A stretch of 13,812 bases of DNA. Origin: Candidatus Sumerlaeota bacterium. GTDB lineage: Bacteria > Sumerlaeota > Sumerlaeia > MWCT01 > JAGHBZ01. The notes below the pieces were generated by a model. It saw only the letters and a list, made by a program, of their open reading frames with translations, was not told the origin of the DNA and did no database searches. A program made the position numbers and the translations under genes. The stretch spans positions 1 to 13,812 of the forward strand of contig JAGHBZ010000473.1 of assembly GCA_021160705.1 (NCBI GenBank), written 5' to 3'. This document shows positions 7,104 through 13,812 of the stretch, in pieces. Position 1 is the first letter of the stretch, and each line of letters opens with the position of its first letter.

Positions 7104-9791
7104 TTAGAACACATACCAGTCATCAACTTCGGATGGGATAAAATTGTGTCCACTCAAGCCCTGCGAGCCTGCATAAGGAGGTGTTCCGGTGCTGTTGAGA
7201 GTGGCAGCAGGTGAATTATCATAGAGCTTCAGGAAATCAGCGCTCATCGGGTCAGTGGAGTAATATAGTGGACCTGGGTTATCCACAAGCGAATTAGCGC
7301 CAGCAGTGGTTCCTATGAAAACACCGCCGTCAGCTGGATAGAAGTTATAGTCATTTGTCAACGTGGCGCCACCAGCTTTATTGATTCTGGTCCCGAAGCC
7401 GGAGATAATACTGTCGGTAATTGTAACAGAGCCACTGTCAATAAGCAACCCAGTAGTTGTAGCACTGGAGGTACTGTCGTAATACAGGTCACACTGGTCA
7501 ATAGTAACAGTGGGTGAGACCGAGCCTACCCAGAGTCCAGCGTGGTCAAAGTTGTGGAAGATTGAATTTGTAACGCTCACAGTGCCTTTATGTACGTGGA
7601 TACCTCTGGGGGTGCCGCCGGGTTTTCCGAAGAATTTGCACCCATCAATCGTAACGTTTGCAGTGCTCGTGCCACCCAGCCATAGACCGAGTTCCACACC
7701 AGAGGCATTTACGTTCTTGAGGTTTATAGTCGGACCCCCTGCGTCTGCAGTGACGACAGTTGGGCAATTGGTAAATGTCGCATCAGTGAGATTCAGTGTG
7801 CCGCTGAGCCCTGCATTATTCGCAACGCCATTTGGCCAGTTATTGATACTAACCAGAGTGCCACTTGTCAAAACACCAGCATGCATACCAATCCCGATAC
7901 TGGCGCCCACACCACCATTGAGAGCCACGTTTTTCAGATACGTGTTGCCAGAGATGGGCAATATACCGTAGGGAATATTTGAGCAATTGACAGTAGTATT
8001 CTCAAGGCGAACGTTTCCATTAGGCACCATACCATAGGTAGCATTATCCAGGTTTAGGGTGCAGTTCTGGATAGTAATATCAGAAGCCTGCAACGCCTGT
8101 TTTGTGGGGATATTTGTCCAGGTGAGGTTCTTCACTGTGCAAGCGCCGGTACCTGTGATAATCTCCTGGAGCGAGAGTGATGAACCGGGGAGACCGCCAT
8201 CAATAATGGCGTTGTCGGAGGGGTCAAAGTCAAGTCCTGTCGCACTGACAAGACTTACCGTCTCTCCGGCAGCCGACCTGAGCGTAATTGACGGGGTTGG
8301 CATAGTGAGGTCTTCGGTATATGTGCCGGAATAGATTTCCACAATATCGTCTGTACGAGTAGCAAGCGCCAGTCCACCCTGGACAGTTTTGGAATCGCCG
8401 CTACCGTCTTTCTTCACAGTGAAAATCAACTGTCGCTCCAGCCCCTGTGAGCCAGCGTATGGAGGCGTGCCAGTGCTATTGAGAGTTGCCGCGTTTGAGC
8501 TGGCAAGGAGCTGCAGAAAGTGCCCACTTGCGTAGTTGGTGCAGTAATAAAGTGTGCCAGTGTCGTTCACGAGCGAGTGTGTGCCAGGTGTAACATTCAC
8601 AAATACACCACCGTCATTGGGATAGAAGTTATAGTCATTGGTAAGAGTACCGCCTGCCGCATTATCAATTCTGATGCCGTAACCAGAGATTATGGAGTCA
8701 GTGATACCCACTACCCCGACATTGCTCATAAAATAAACAGCCCTTGCGCCTGCGCTGGTCGCATAGTCATCGTAGTAGAAGTCGCACTGGTCAATCGTGA
8801 TGGTCGGTGAGATGACACCCGATTGTACACCTGCACCTGAACAGTTATAGAATATGGAATTTGAGATGTTCAAAGTGCTTCTATGACCAAGGATACCAAT
8901 AGTGCTTGCACCTGTTCCTTTAAATATGCAGTGGTCAATGGTTGCGGTGCCTGCATAACCACCCCCAAGCTGAATACCGTAGTTGCTAATTTCTGCACGC
9001 ACATTTGTCCAGTTAACTGCATTGGCGCCATCTGCATAAAGGGCGTGGTCGCAATTGGTAAAAGTGGAATTGGTAATAGTAGTTGCTCCCTGAACATTAG
9101 TAATAGCGCCATTCCCGCCGGTCCAGCCATCAATCTTGCTATTGGAGATGGTGAGGTTGCCCGGGGCATTGATAATAATACCTCCACCGCTGGACGAATT
9201 TCCGTAGAACTCCACATTATCCAGTACGACGTTGCCACCGATAGAAATGATGCCGTAATTGGTGATGCCGGAACAATTGACAATGGTATCCTGGAGCGTG
9301 ACCGTTCCCCCTGCAGGGACCATCCCATTTGGCACACTTGAGATATTCATAGTGCAGTTCTGTATGGTGAGGTCAGCGGCCTGGAATGCTTGATTTCCTG
9401 GGATATTTGTCCAGGTAAGATTCTTTATGGTACAGGCGCCGGTACCAGCAATAAGATGTTGTATTGACAGCGATGCACCGGGTTGGCTACCATCTATTAT
9501 AGCGTTGTCGGAGGGGTCGAAGCTTGCGCCGGTGGCACTGACCAGGCTTACGGTCTCTCCGGCAGCCGCTCTTAATGTGATTGATGGCGTGGTCATCGTG
9601 AGGTCTTCGTTGTAAGTGCCAGAATAGATTTCCACAATATCGCCGGGTTGTGTGGCGAGATTTATTCCTCCCTGTACAGTAGTGGCATCTCCACCGCCGG
9701 ATTGTTTTACTGTATAGACTGTGGCTGAGCCCAAGGAACAAAAAGCAAAAACCACAAGAGATATAAGTATGAGTTGGATTGTTCCTCTCAT
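7104..9791 (-). CDS. Secreted double-module right-handed beta-helix protein
   Basis: 895-residue exported protein with a signal peptide (residues 1-23, cut near GSA) followed by two tandem copies of a ~425-residue parallel beta-helix module: residues 25-451 and 456-879. Each module opens with a G-G/S-G-D-x-x-TVQGG cap, runs through PbH1-type rungs such as ITNSTFTNC, SNSIFYNC and TIDQCDFYYD, and closes with TLNSTGTPPYAGSQG. No catalytic motif is seen. The fold is typical of extracellular carbohydrate-binding, pectinolytic or adhesin-like proteins. ATG 9789-9791 is chosen because GGAGG (9800-9804) lies eight bases upstream and the signal peptide then begins MRGTIQL. An upstream TTG at 9824 would put the ribosome site inside the gene. 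It lies 50 bases behind the single-module paralogue. The short tail ends DDWYVF. Confidence 0.88.
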   Translation of the reverse strand: MRGTIQLILISLVVFAFCSLGSATVYTVKQSGGGDATTVQGGINLATQPGDIVEIYSGTYNEDLTMTTPSITLRAAAGETVSLVSATGASFDPSDNAIIDGSQPGASLSIQHLIAGTGACTIKNLTWTNIPGNQAFQAADLTIQNCTMNISSVPNGMVPAGGTVTLQDTIVNCSGITNYGIISIGGNVVLDNVEFYGNSSSGGGIIINAPGNLTISNSKIDGWTGGNGAITNVQGATTITNSTFTNCDHALYADGANAVNWTNVRAEISNYGIQLGGGYAGTATIDHCIFKGTGASTIGILGHRSTLNISNSIFYNCSGAGVQSGVISPTITIDQCDFYYDDYATSAGARAVYFMSNVGVVGITDSIISGYGIRIDNAAGGTLTNDYNFYPNDGGVFVNVTPGTHSLVNDTGTLYYCTNYASGHFLQLLASSNAATLNSTGTPPYAGSQGLERQLIFTVKKDGSGDSKTVQGGLALATRTDDIVEIYSGTYTEDLTMPTPSITLRSAAGETVSLVSATGLDFDPSDNAIIDGGLPGSSLSLQEIITGTGACTVKNLTWTNIPTKQALQASDITIQNCTLNLDNATYGMVPNGNVRLENTTVNCSNIPYGILPISGNTYLKNVALNGGVGASIGIGMHAGVLTSGTLVSINNWPNGVANNAGLSGTLNLTDATFTNCPTVVTADAGGPTINLKNVNASGVELGLWLGGTSTANVTIDGCKFFGKPGGTPRGIHVHKGTVSVTNSIFHNFDHAGLWVGSVSPTVTIDQCDLYYDSTSSATTTGLLIDSGSVTITDSIISGFGTRINKAGGATLTNDYNFYPADGGVFIGTTAGANSLVDNPGPLYYSTDPMSADFLKLYDNSPAATLNSTGTPPYAGSQGLSGHNFIPSEVDDWYVF
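7155..8426 (-). repeat. Beta-helix module, copy 3 (second module of the long protein)
   Basis: This module runs from IFTVKKDGSGD to PPYAGSQGL, about 424 residues. Its cap reads SKTVQGGLALAT, diverged from the other two copies. Its C-terminal half is very close to the single-module protein; by hand count 42 of 55 residues match across the CKFFG-to-YYD segment. Confidence 0.85.
8439..9719 (-). repeat. Beta-helix module, copy 2 (first module of the long protein)
   Basis: This module runs from VYTVKQSGGGD to PPYAGSQGL, about 427 residues. Its N-terminal cap is nearly the same as that of the single-module protein (46 of 53 residues by hand count over GDATTVQGG to LVSA). Its middle is the most diverged of the three, lacking the FFG-x-PGG-x-PR segment. 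Confidence 0.85.
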
Positions 9792-9841
9792 CTTCATCAC
9801 CTCCTTCCTTGAAGAGTGATTCAACGAAAAACAATTCTTAA

Positions 9842-11245
9842 TTAAAAATACAGTGCCCAGATGTTATCCTGCACCGCTGTTGAGAAGACACCCTGGGAGC
9901 CAGCGTAAGGCGGTGAGCCTGTGCTGTTCAGCGTGGCTGCGGGTGAGGATGGGTCTAATTTAAGGAAATTTGCACTTAATGGGTCTGTGCTATAATAAAG
10001 TGGTCCGGGATTGTCAACAAGGGAATGTGCGCCCGGGACGTAGTTCGTAAAGACTCCACCATCATTGGGGTAAAAATTGTAATCTCCGGATATGGTTGCG
10101 CCAGCGTGGTTGTTTACTCTGGTGTTATAGCCGGAGATTATACTGTCAGTGAAGGTCACAGTAGCAGGACTGTCAATGAGCAGACCGGTAAGGAAAGTAG
10201 GTTCAGAACCAGTGTAAGAGCCATCATAGTAGAAGTCGCATTGGTCAATAGTTACGAGCGGCGACATACTGCCAATCCAGACACCAGCGTGGTCAAAGTT
10301 ATAAAAGATGGAGTTTGTGACGGAGAGTTCGCCACTGTGATAATGTATTGCTCTGGGGTCGCCGCCGGGTCTTCCAAAGAATTTGCAACGGTCAGCAGTG
10401 ATGTGAGCCCCGCCGCCACCAACGTAGATACACAGCTCTGCACTCGTAGCCGTGACGTCGCTCATCGTGACGACAGGTGCGCCTGCATCTACTGTAACGA
10501 CTTCCCCGCAACGATTTATCGTGCAATTAGTAATTGAACAGGTGCAGACGCTCAGACCGGCATTGTTGACAATTGCGTGACCCCAGTCGTTGATAGTCAC
10601 GTTGTTCAGTGAGATTGAGGTGGCGGCGTGGAATCCGACTGCAATACCGGGTGAACCGTTCCCATTAAAAGTTACGTTACGAAGCGTTGCACTCCCCGCA
10701 GTGGGAAGCATCCCATTAGTCACATTGTGGCAATTGAAAGTAGAGTCTTCGGCGAGAAAATTACCTGCTGGCACAATACCATAAACAGAATCAGAGAGCT
10801 CAAAGGTGCAGTTTTTGATGGTTACGTCTCCAGCTTCAAAAGCCTGTTTGCCCGATATGTTCGTATAAGTGAGGTTCTGCAGGGTCAGGGCGCCGGTGCC
10901 GATAATAAAATATTGCATAGATAGTGAGGCGCCGGGTTGACTACCGTCAAATACAGTCCCAGTAGCCGGGTCGAAATCCGCACCAGCACTGACCAGACTG
11001 ACGCTCTCGCCCGCAGCTGCGCGAATTGTGATTGATTCAGTAGGCATAGTGAGGTCTTCGGTATATGTTCCTGAGTAGACCTCAACAATGTCACCGGGAG
11101 TTGTTGCCAGGTTTATACCGCCCTGGACAGTCGTAGCATCACCAGTGCCATCTTTTTTCACTTTGATTACTGCAGAATAGGACAACTGGGAAGCTAAAAA
11201 TAACACTAATACCATCACGTATGAGTTAATCTTCAAGGTCTTCAT
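9842..11245 (-). CDS. Secreted single-module right-handed beta-helix protein
   Basis: 467-residue exported protein with a signal peptide (residues 1-24, cut near SYS) and one parallel beta-helix module (residues 26-453). It is a clear paralogue of the next gene. The cap KKDGTGDATTVQGG is followed by rungs with the N-x-[TS]-[FIV] pattern, such as TIKNCTFEL, SITNCTINRC and VTNSIFYNF. The module closes with TLNSTGSPPYAGSQG. The start of the cap resembles that of pectin methylesterases, but the DFIFG and LGRPW active-site motifs of that family are absent. ATG 11245 has GGAGG (11254-11258) eight bases upstream. The tail VQDNIWALYF resembles the paralogue's aromatic end. It follows the pseudopilin gene by 42 bases. 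A TATAAT (11278-11273) in that gap has no good -35, so an internal promoter is only a weak possibility. Confidence 0.88.
   Translation of the reverse strand: MKTLKINSYVMVLVLFLASQLSYSAVIKVKKDGTGDATTVQGGINLATTPGDIVEVYSGTYTEDLTMPTESITIRAAAGESVSLVSAGADFDPATGTVFDGSQPGASLSMQYFIIGTGALTLQNLTYTNISGKQAFEAGDVTIKNCTFELSDSVYGIVPAGNFLAEDSTFNCHNVTNGMLPTAGSATLRNVTFNGNGSPGIAVGFHAATSISLNNVTINDWGHAIVNNAGLSVCTCSITNCTINRCGEVVTVDAGAPVVTMSDVTATSAELCIYVGGGGAHITADRCKFFGRPGGDPRAIHYHSGELSVTNSIFYNFDHAGVWIGSMSPLVTIDQCDFYYDGSYTGSEPTFLTGLLIDSPATVTFTDSIISGYNTRVNNHAGATISGDYNFYPNDGGVFTNYVPGAHSLVDNPGPLYYSTDPLSANFLKLDPSSPAATLNSTGSPPYAGSQGVFSTAVQDNIWALYF
9887..11170 (-). repeat. Beta-helix module, copy 1 (single-module protein)
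   Basis: About 428 residues, from VIKVKKDG to PPYAGSQGV. It is homologous over its whole length to the two modules of the downstream gene. Its cap is closest to copy 2 and its C-terminal half closest to copy 3, which suggests mosaic exchange among the three. Confidence 0.85.
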
Positions 11246-11287
11246 TGTTAATCCCTCCTTTTCGTTTAGTCTATTATAAATTCATTT

Positions 11288-11875
11288 CTAAAAAGCAACT
11301 TTTGCCTCTCCACCATAACGGCAGATATCTCCCCAGCTCACCGTTCCATTTGTTGGGTCATAGAATCCCTCTGGGGCATAACGATTCTCTGGGGGATATT
11401 GAAGCACAGGGACCCAGCAGCCACCACTATCCTTTCGGTCAGGGCCAAAACTTGTCAGTGCCCAGCCGTGACCTTTCCAATAGGCGCTGTAACCACGGTC
11501 GTCCACAAACTCCATATAATTGGTATAGTAATAGCTTTTTCTATCCTTGTATAAGTCGCTTCCGAGTTTGATGAACGGGTCTTTAAAATCAACGCTGGTT
11601 AAATAACTCACGGGCGTGGTCAATACCTGGAGGAGGATTGTTGTGTCGTTTGTCTTCCATTGTGGCGGGTTACCTGTGCGTTCTGATGGGTAGTGGTTTG
11701 TGTCCGTGCAGTAAGCTTCAATCCCGGTCGCCAGTGTCCGATGTTCAGCTTTTACTCGCGATACCTTTGACCTAACCTGAGCCTCCAGGAAATTGGGCAC
11801 TGCAATTAACGCCAGTATTGCAATAATTGCCACTACAATCAGTAGCTCAATTAAAGTAAATCCACGAGTATACAT
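11288..11875 (-). CDS. Type IV pilin-like / GspG-like pseudopilin
   Basis: 195-residue protein with a class III (prepilin peptidase) signal. The leader MYTRG is followed by FTLIELLIVVAIIAILALIA, giving cleavage between G5 and F6, the conserved glutamate E5 of the mature chain (E10 here) and a single N-terminal membrane/assembly helix. The soluble domain has the LTTPVSYLTS...KDPF segment common in GspG-like pseudopilins of secretion-rich phyla. It ends in a GTVSWGDICRYGGE motif. It should assemble into, or cap, a periplasmic pseudopilus of a type II secretion-like machine, yet no other secretion genes are in the window. Its ribosome site GGAGG (11885-11889) lies nine bases before ATG 11875 and within the last codons of the lacI gene. 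The five-base gap implies tight coupling with the regulator. Confidence 0.9.
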   Translation of the reverse strand: MYTRGFTLIELLIVVAIIAILALIAVPNFLEAQVRSKVSRVKAEHRTLATGIEAYCTDTNHYPSERTGNPPQWKTNDTTILLQVLTTPVSYLTSVDFKDPFIKLGSDLYKDRKSYYYTNYMEFVDDRGYSAYWKGHGWALTSFGPDRKDSGGCWVPVLQYPPENRYAPEGFYDPTNGTVSWGDICRYGGEAKVAF

Positions 11876-11880
11876 TTCTT

Positions 11881-12906
11881 CTATCCTCCTTTCTGAGTTA
11901 TTCCCGGCTCAGCGGTGGAACCCCGAATTATCAACTCGGTCTGAAACACCTTCTGAACGGGTTTTTTCCTGAGAGCCTTGTCTTTTATCTGTCCAAGCAA
12001 AATATTAACCATTTCTGTGGCTTCCTCTTTAATAAACTGCCGTACCGTAGTCAAAGGAACAGCAAGAAGGTTTCCCATCTCCACATCGTCAAATCCAATC
12101 ACTGACATCTCCTCAGGAACTTTTATTCCAGCACGCATAAGACCGTTTAATACCCCAATAGCTACGTTATCGTTATATACAAATATGGCAGTAGGTCTTG
12201 GTCTGCATTTTAATATTCGCTCTACCACCTTAAAGCCGGCAGTGGTCGTATTGTCGCACTTTATCACATATTTCTCCTGGTATTTGACCCTGAAGGATTT
12301 TAGGGCTTTTCTATACCCTATGAGACGCCCATCAGGTTTACTTTCTGTAGGGAGGCAAATATGAGCAATTCGCCGATGCCCCATTTCAAGGAGATACTTC
12401 ACCGCATCAAATCCACCCTGTTCAAGGTCTGCGGTCACATAACTGACGGGGATATTGGATATGGAGCCCATAACTACTGTAGGAAACGTTTCATTAATCA
12501 ACTCGCGTATCTCTTTTCTGGGAAAGCGTTGGTGGAGTGGTATAATAATCAACCCGTCCACCATTCTACTTCTCAACTCATATATATTTCTTCGTTGCTG
12601 TTCCTCATCGTTATGGCTAATAGCCAGCAGTAGGGAGTACCCTCTTTCTGCTAAGGTATGGTCAATAACATAAATCAGAGATGCAATAAATGGGTTATCA
12701 ATCGCAGGGATAATTAATCCGATAGTTTCAGTTTTCCCTTTGATAAGTCCTTTAGCCAGCAGATTAGGGCGATATTTCTTTTTCTTTGCCAGCTCAAGGA
12801 TGCGTTTCTTTGTCTCAGGGTTAATGTCAGGATAGTTATGGAGTGCCCGATAGACGGTCATTTGCGAGACGCCAGCGGCTTGGGCAAGGTCTTTTATTGA
12901 TGCCAT
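11881..12906 (-). CDS. LacI-family transcriptional regulator
   Basis: 341-residue sugar-responsive repressor of normal family length. Residues 2-24 form the LacI helix-turn-helix (IKDLAQAAGVSQMTVYRALH). The hinge helix is RPNLLAKGL (46-54). From residue ~60 the periplasmic-binding-protein-like core begins with IGLIIPAIDNPF and contains the typical VIGFDD segment and the PLTTVRQ strand near the C-terminus. It should bind DNA as a dimer and respond to a sugar or sugar derivative. GAGGG (12912-12916) lies five bases before ATG 12906. It is the first gene of the minus-strand unit and is divergent from an ABC sugar-binding protein. A palindrome fitting the family lies over its own predicted -10, so autoregulation is likely. 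The effector is unknown. Confidence 0.95.
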   Translation of the reverse strand: MASIKDLAQAAGVSQMTVYRALHNYPDINPETKKRILELAKKKKYRPNLLAKGLIKGKTETIGLIIPAIDNPFIASLIYVIDHTLAERGYSLLLAISHNDEEQQRRNIYELRSRMVDGLIIIPLHQRFPRKEIRELINETFPTVVMGSISNIPVSYVTADLEQGGFDAVKYLLEMGHRRIAHICLPTESKPDGRLIGYRKALKSFRVKYQEKYVIKCDNTTTAGFKVVERILKCRPRPTAIFVYNDNVAIGVLNGLMRAGIKVPEEMSVIGFDDVEMGNLLAVPLTTVRQFIKEEATEMVNILLGQIKDKALRKKPVQKVFQTELIIRGSTAEPGITQKGG

Positions 12907-12930
12907 CTTGTCCCTCGTTTTAGAAAGATG

Positions 12931-12952
12931 ATATTTTTTTCAAAAAAAATAT
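12931..12952. repeat. AT-rich palindrome in the lacI leader
   Basis: ATATTTTTTT (12931-12940) and AAAAAAAATAT (12942-12952) form a near-perfect inverted repeat with one central base. It lies between the predicted lacI transcription start and the ribosome site. It could form a weak hairpin in the lacI leader or be intrinsically curved A-tract DNA. Confidence 0.5.
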
Positions 12953-12965
12953 TGAAAAACGATTA

Positions 12966-12979
12966 CGTAAACGTATACG
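12966..12979. promoter_or_regulatory. LacI-type operator palindrome
   Basis: CGTAAACGTATACG is a 14-base palindrome with a single mismatched pair and the central CG typical of LacI-family operators (compare the general pattern TGTAAACGTTTACA). It lies 60 bases upstream of the lacI start codon and 142 bases upstream of the divergent transporter gene. It overlaps the predicted lacI -10 box. The assignment to this LacI protein is inferred from position and symmetry. Confidence 0.65.
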
Positions 12980-13001
12980 ATAAACTTCTTCTCTATGTCA
13001 A
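12972..13001 (-). promoter_or_regulatory. Predicted promoter of the lacI operon
   Basis: Minus-strand consensus -35 TTGACA (13001-12996) is followed after 18 bases by -10-like TATACG (12977-12972). The -10 lies inside the palindrome, so repressor binding would block it. The predicted start near 12965 gives a leader of about 60 bases containing the AT palindrome. Confidence 0.55.
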
Positions 13002-13060
13002 GAGAAAAATGAGATTATTTTTTTATTTTTTTGACTGTAATAAGGAAAATACCTTTTTGC

Positions 13061-13089
13061 TTTATTGGTGGAGTTTACGCTGTTATATT
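13061..13089 (+). promoter_or_regulatory. Predicted extended -10 promoter of the transporter gene
   Basis: An extended -10, TG-T-TATATT (13081-13089, 5 of 6 to TATAAT), is preceded at 17 bases by a weak -35, TTTATT (13061-13066). The predicted start near 13096 leaves a leader of about 26 bases. It lies about 80 bases from the operator, so direct repression from that site is uncertain. Confidence 0.4.
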
Positions 13090-13121
13090 ATGCCCTTAAA
13101 ATCTTTATAGAAATAAATGTT

Positions 13122-13812
13122 ATGTTAAGTGACAGAGATAGAAAATTGCTGGTAATCTGTATATCATTATTGATTTTCGTAAGTTGCAAAACCGGTGAGA
13201 AACGCCTCGCCAGTACCCAGCAGACAGACCCACGCTGGTCAGACCCACTTGAATATGGAAGGTCTCTAAATCCTGGACGCAAACATCTAATTCAGATACT
13301 TCCCGGATTATACCGACCGGGGAGTCAACCTATGGGAATAGGTCCTCGGCTCAAGGAGTTTCGGCTTGTCGCAGACGAATATGAGCGGCTTCACCCGGAC
13401 GTCTATATAGAGTTTTTGACATCAGCGGATGTGGCTGGTGGTTCAGAAGGGGAATGGATTCGGACAAGACTGCTTGGGGGGGTCGCTCCGGAGATTGTGG
13501 AGATAAATACTGAGGCGGTCTGGCAAGATATTGAAGACAAGAAGGGATGGTGGATACCGCTTGACCCATATTTGAACAAGCCAAACCCGTACGTAGCCGG
13601 GAATAAGCGCTGGATTGATTTATTTGCAAATCAATCTCTAACACAGGCAAAGCGTGCACCAGACGGAAAACTCTATTGTATAACACTTGATATTGTAGAG
13701 ACAGGGATTTTTTATAACAAAGACATACTGGAGAAAGTTGGGGTTACTTTGCCCCGGGACTGGCAAGAGTTTCTCGCGATGCAGGAGAAATTAAAACAGG
13801 CAGGCTATATCC
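13122..13812 (+). CDS. ABC transporter extracellular solute-binding lipoprotein (family 1), N-terminal part
   Basis: The frame runs off the right edge after 230 codons. Residues 1-22 look like a lipoprotein signal: charged MLSDRDRK, a hydrophobic stretch, then FVSC, with C22 as the likely lipidated cysteine (F at -3 is unusual for a lipobox). The rest has the MalE/UgpB-like pattern: an early strand IQILPGLY, F-x-x-VADEYERLHPDVYIEF, then APEIVEI, WWIPLDPYL, GKLYCITLDIVETGIFYNKDILEKVGV and LPRDWQEFLAM. It would bind a sugar or oligosaccharide for an ABC importer whose permeases are presumably downstream. ATG 13122 is the first usable start; an ATG at 13117 meets a stop after three codons. No good Shine-Dalgarno is visible. 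It is divergent from the LacI gene, the usual layout for regulated sugar uptake. Confidence 0.88.
   Translation, partial: MLSDRDRKLLVICISLLIFVSCKTGEKRLASTQQTDPRWSDPLEYGRSLNPGRKHLIQILPGLYRPGSQPMGIGPRLKEFRLVADEYERLHPDVYIEFLTSADVAGGSEGEWIRTRLLGGVAPEIVEINTEAVWQDIEDKKGWWIPLDPYLNKPNPYVAGNKRWIDLFANQSLTQAKRAPDGKLYCITLDIVETGIFYNKDILEKVGVTLPRDWQEFLAMQEKLKQAGYI

Noticed and set aside
7510..7971. 153-residue open frame antisense to the long beta-helix gene
   Set aside because: It is a mirror of repetitive Thr/Asn/Gly/Val-rich codons; no start signal and no recognisable protein. The same holds for the antisense frames at 8520-8810 and 8883-9341.
10025..10537. 170-residue open frame antisense to the single-module beta-helix gene
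   Set aside because: Composition shadow of the beta-helix codons, without a ribosome site or domain.
9842..11245. Annotation as pectin methylesterase
   Set aside because: Only the cap is similar; the DFIFG and LGRPW catalytic motifs are missing.
7104..11245. Repetitive region as CRISPR or satellite array
   Set aside because: The repeats are diverged protein-coding modules of about 1.28 kb, not short identical units with spacers.
11273..11278. Internal promoter between pseudopilin and beta-helix genes (TATAAT on the minus strand)
   Set aside because: The nearest -35-like TTGCTT is only 14 bases away and the region is AT-rich, so it may be chance.
11978..12364. 128-residue open frame antisense to the lacI gene
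   Set aside because: It lies wholly within a gene with a clear LacI protein, and the antisense product has no recognisable features.
13351..13686. 111-residue minus-strand open frame at the right edge
   Set aside because: It is antisense to the solute-binding lipoprotein frame, which has a full set of family motifs.

Overview
This is a bacterial chromosomal segment of moderate GC with no phage, insertion-sequence or CRISPR signature. Several traits together suggest a Gram-negative, secretion-rich, saccharolytic bacterium: a GspG/PilA-like pseudopilin, signal-peptide-bearing right-handed beta-helix proteins, a secreted clan-A type glycoside hydrolase, a LacI regulator and an ABC sugar-binding lipoprotein. 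Similar combinations are common in poorly cultivated phyla such as Lentisphaerota, Omnitrophota, Hydrogenedentota, Sumerlaeota and Armatimonadota. The exact phylum cannot be decided from the sequence alone and is left open.

Left part (1-5301). The C-terminal end of an unidentified gene (3-185, +) converges on a large membrane glycosyltransferase of the GT39/ArnT-like type (248-1909, -). A 261-base divergent spacer separates that gene from an extended-SDR NAD-dependent epimerase/dehydratase (2171-3163, +). Three tRNA genes follow: His(GTG), Arg(CCG) and Arg(TCG). A good sigma-70-like promoter precedes the first. After the tRNAs, a possibly structured leader precedes a GTG-start LarA-family gene (3964-5238, +) that retains every known LarA active-site and nickel-pincer cofactor residue but has no larB, larC or larE next to it. 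This gene converges on the right-hand block.

Right part (5302-13812). Five minus-strand genes read in the order lacI-type regulator (12906-11881), pseudopilin (11875-11288), single-module beta-helix protein (11245-9842), double-module beta-helix protein (9791-7104), intrinsic-terminator-like hairpin (7029-7057) and secreted glycoside hydrolase (6987-5302). The gaps are 5, 42 and 50 bases, then 116 bases containing the hairpin, and each gene has a clear ribosome binding site. The spacer 12907-13121 carries a LacI-type palindrome overlapping the predicted -10 of the lacI promoter. The divergent gene (13122 onward, +) is the start of an ABC-transporter extracellular solute-binding lipoprotein.

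The working model is a sugar-responsive unit. The LacI protein probably represses its own operon, and perhaps the divergent transporter. The operon supplies a pseudopilin, two related secreted beta-helix proteins built from three copies of one ~425-residue module, and, at a level set by the hairpin, a glycosidase. The transporter would bring in the released sugar. The genes and most sites are read directly from sequence; the joint function is inference.
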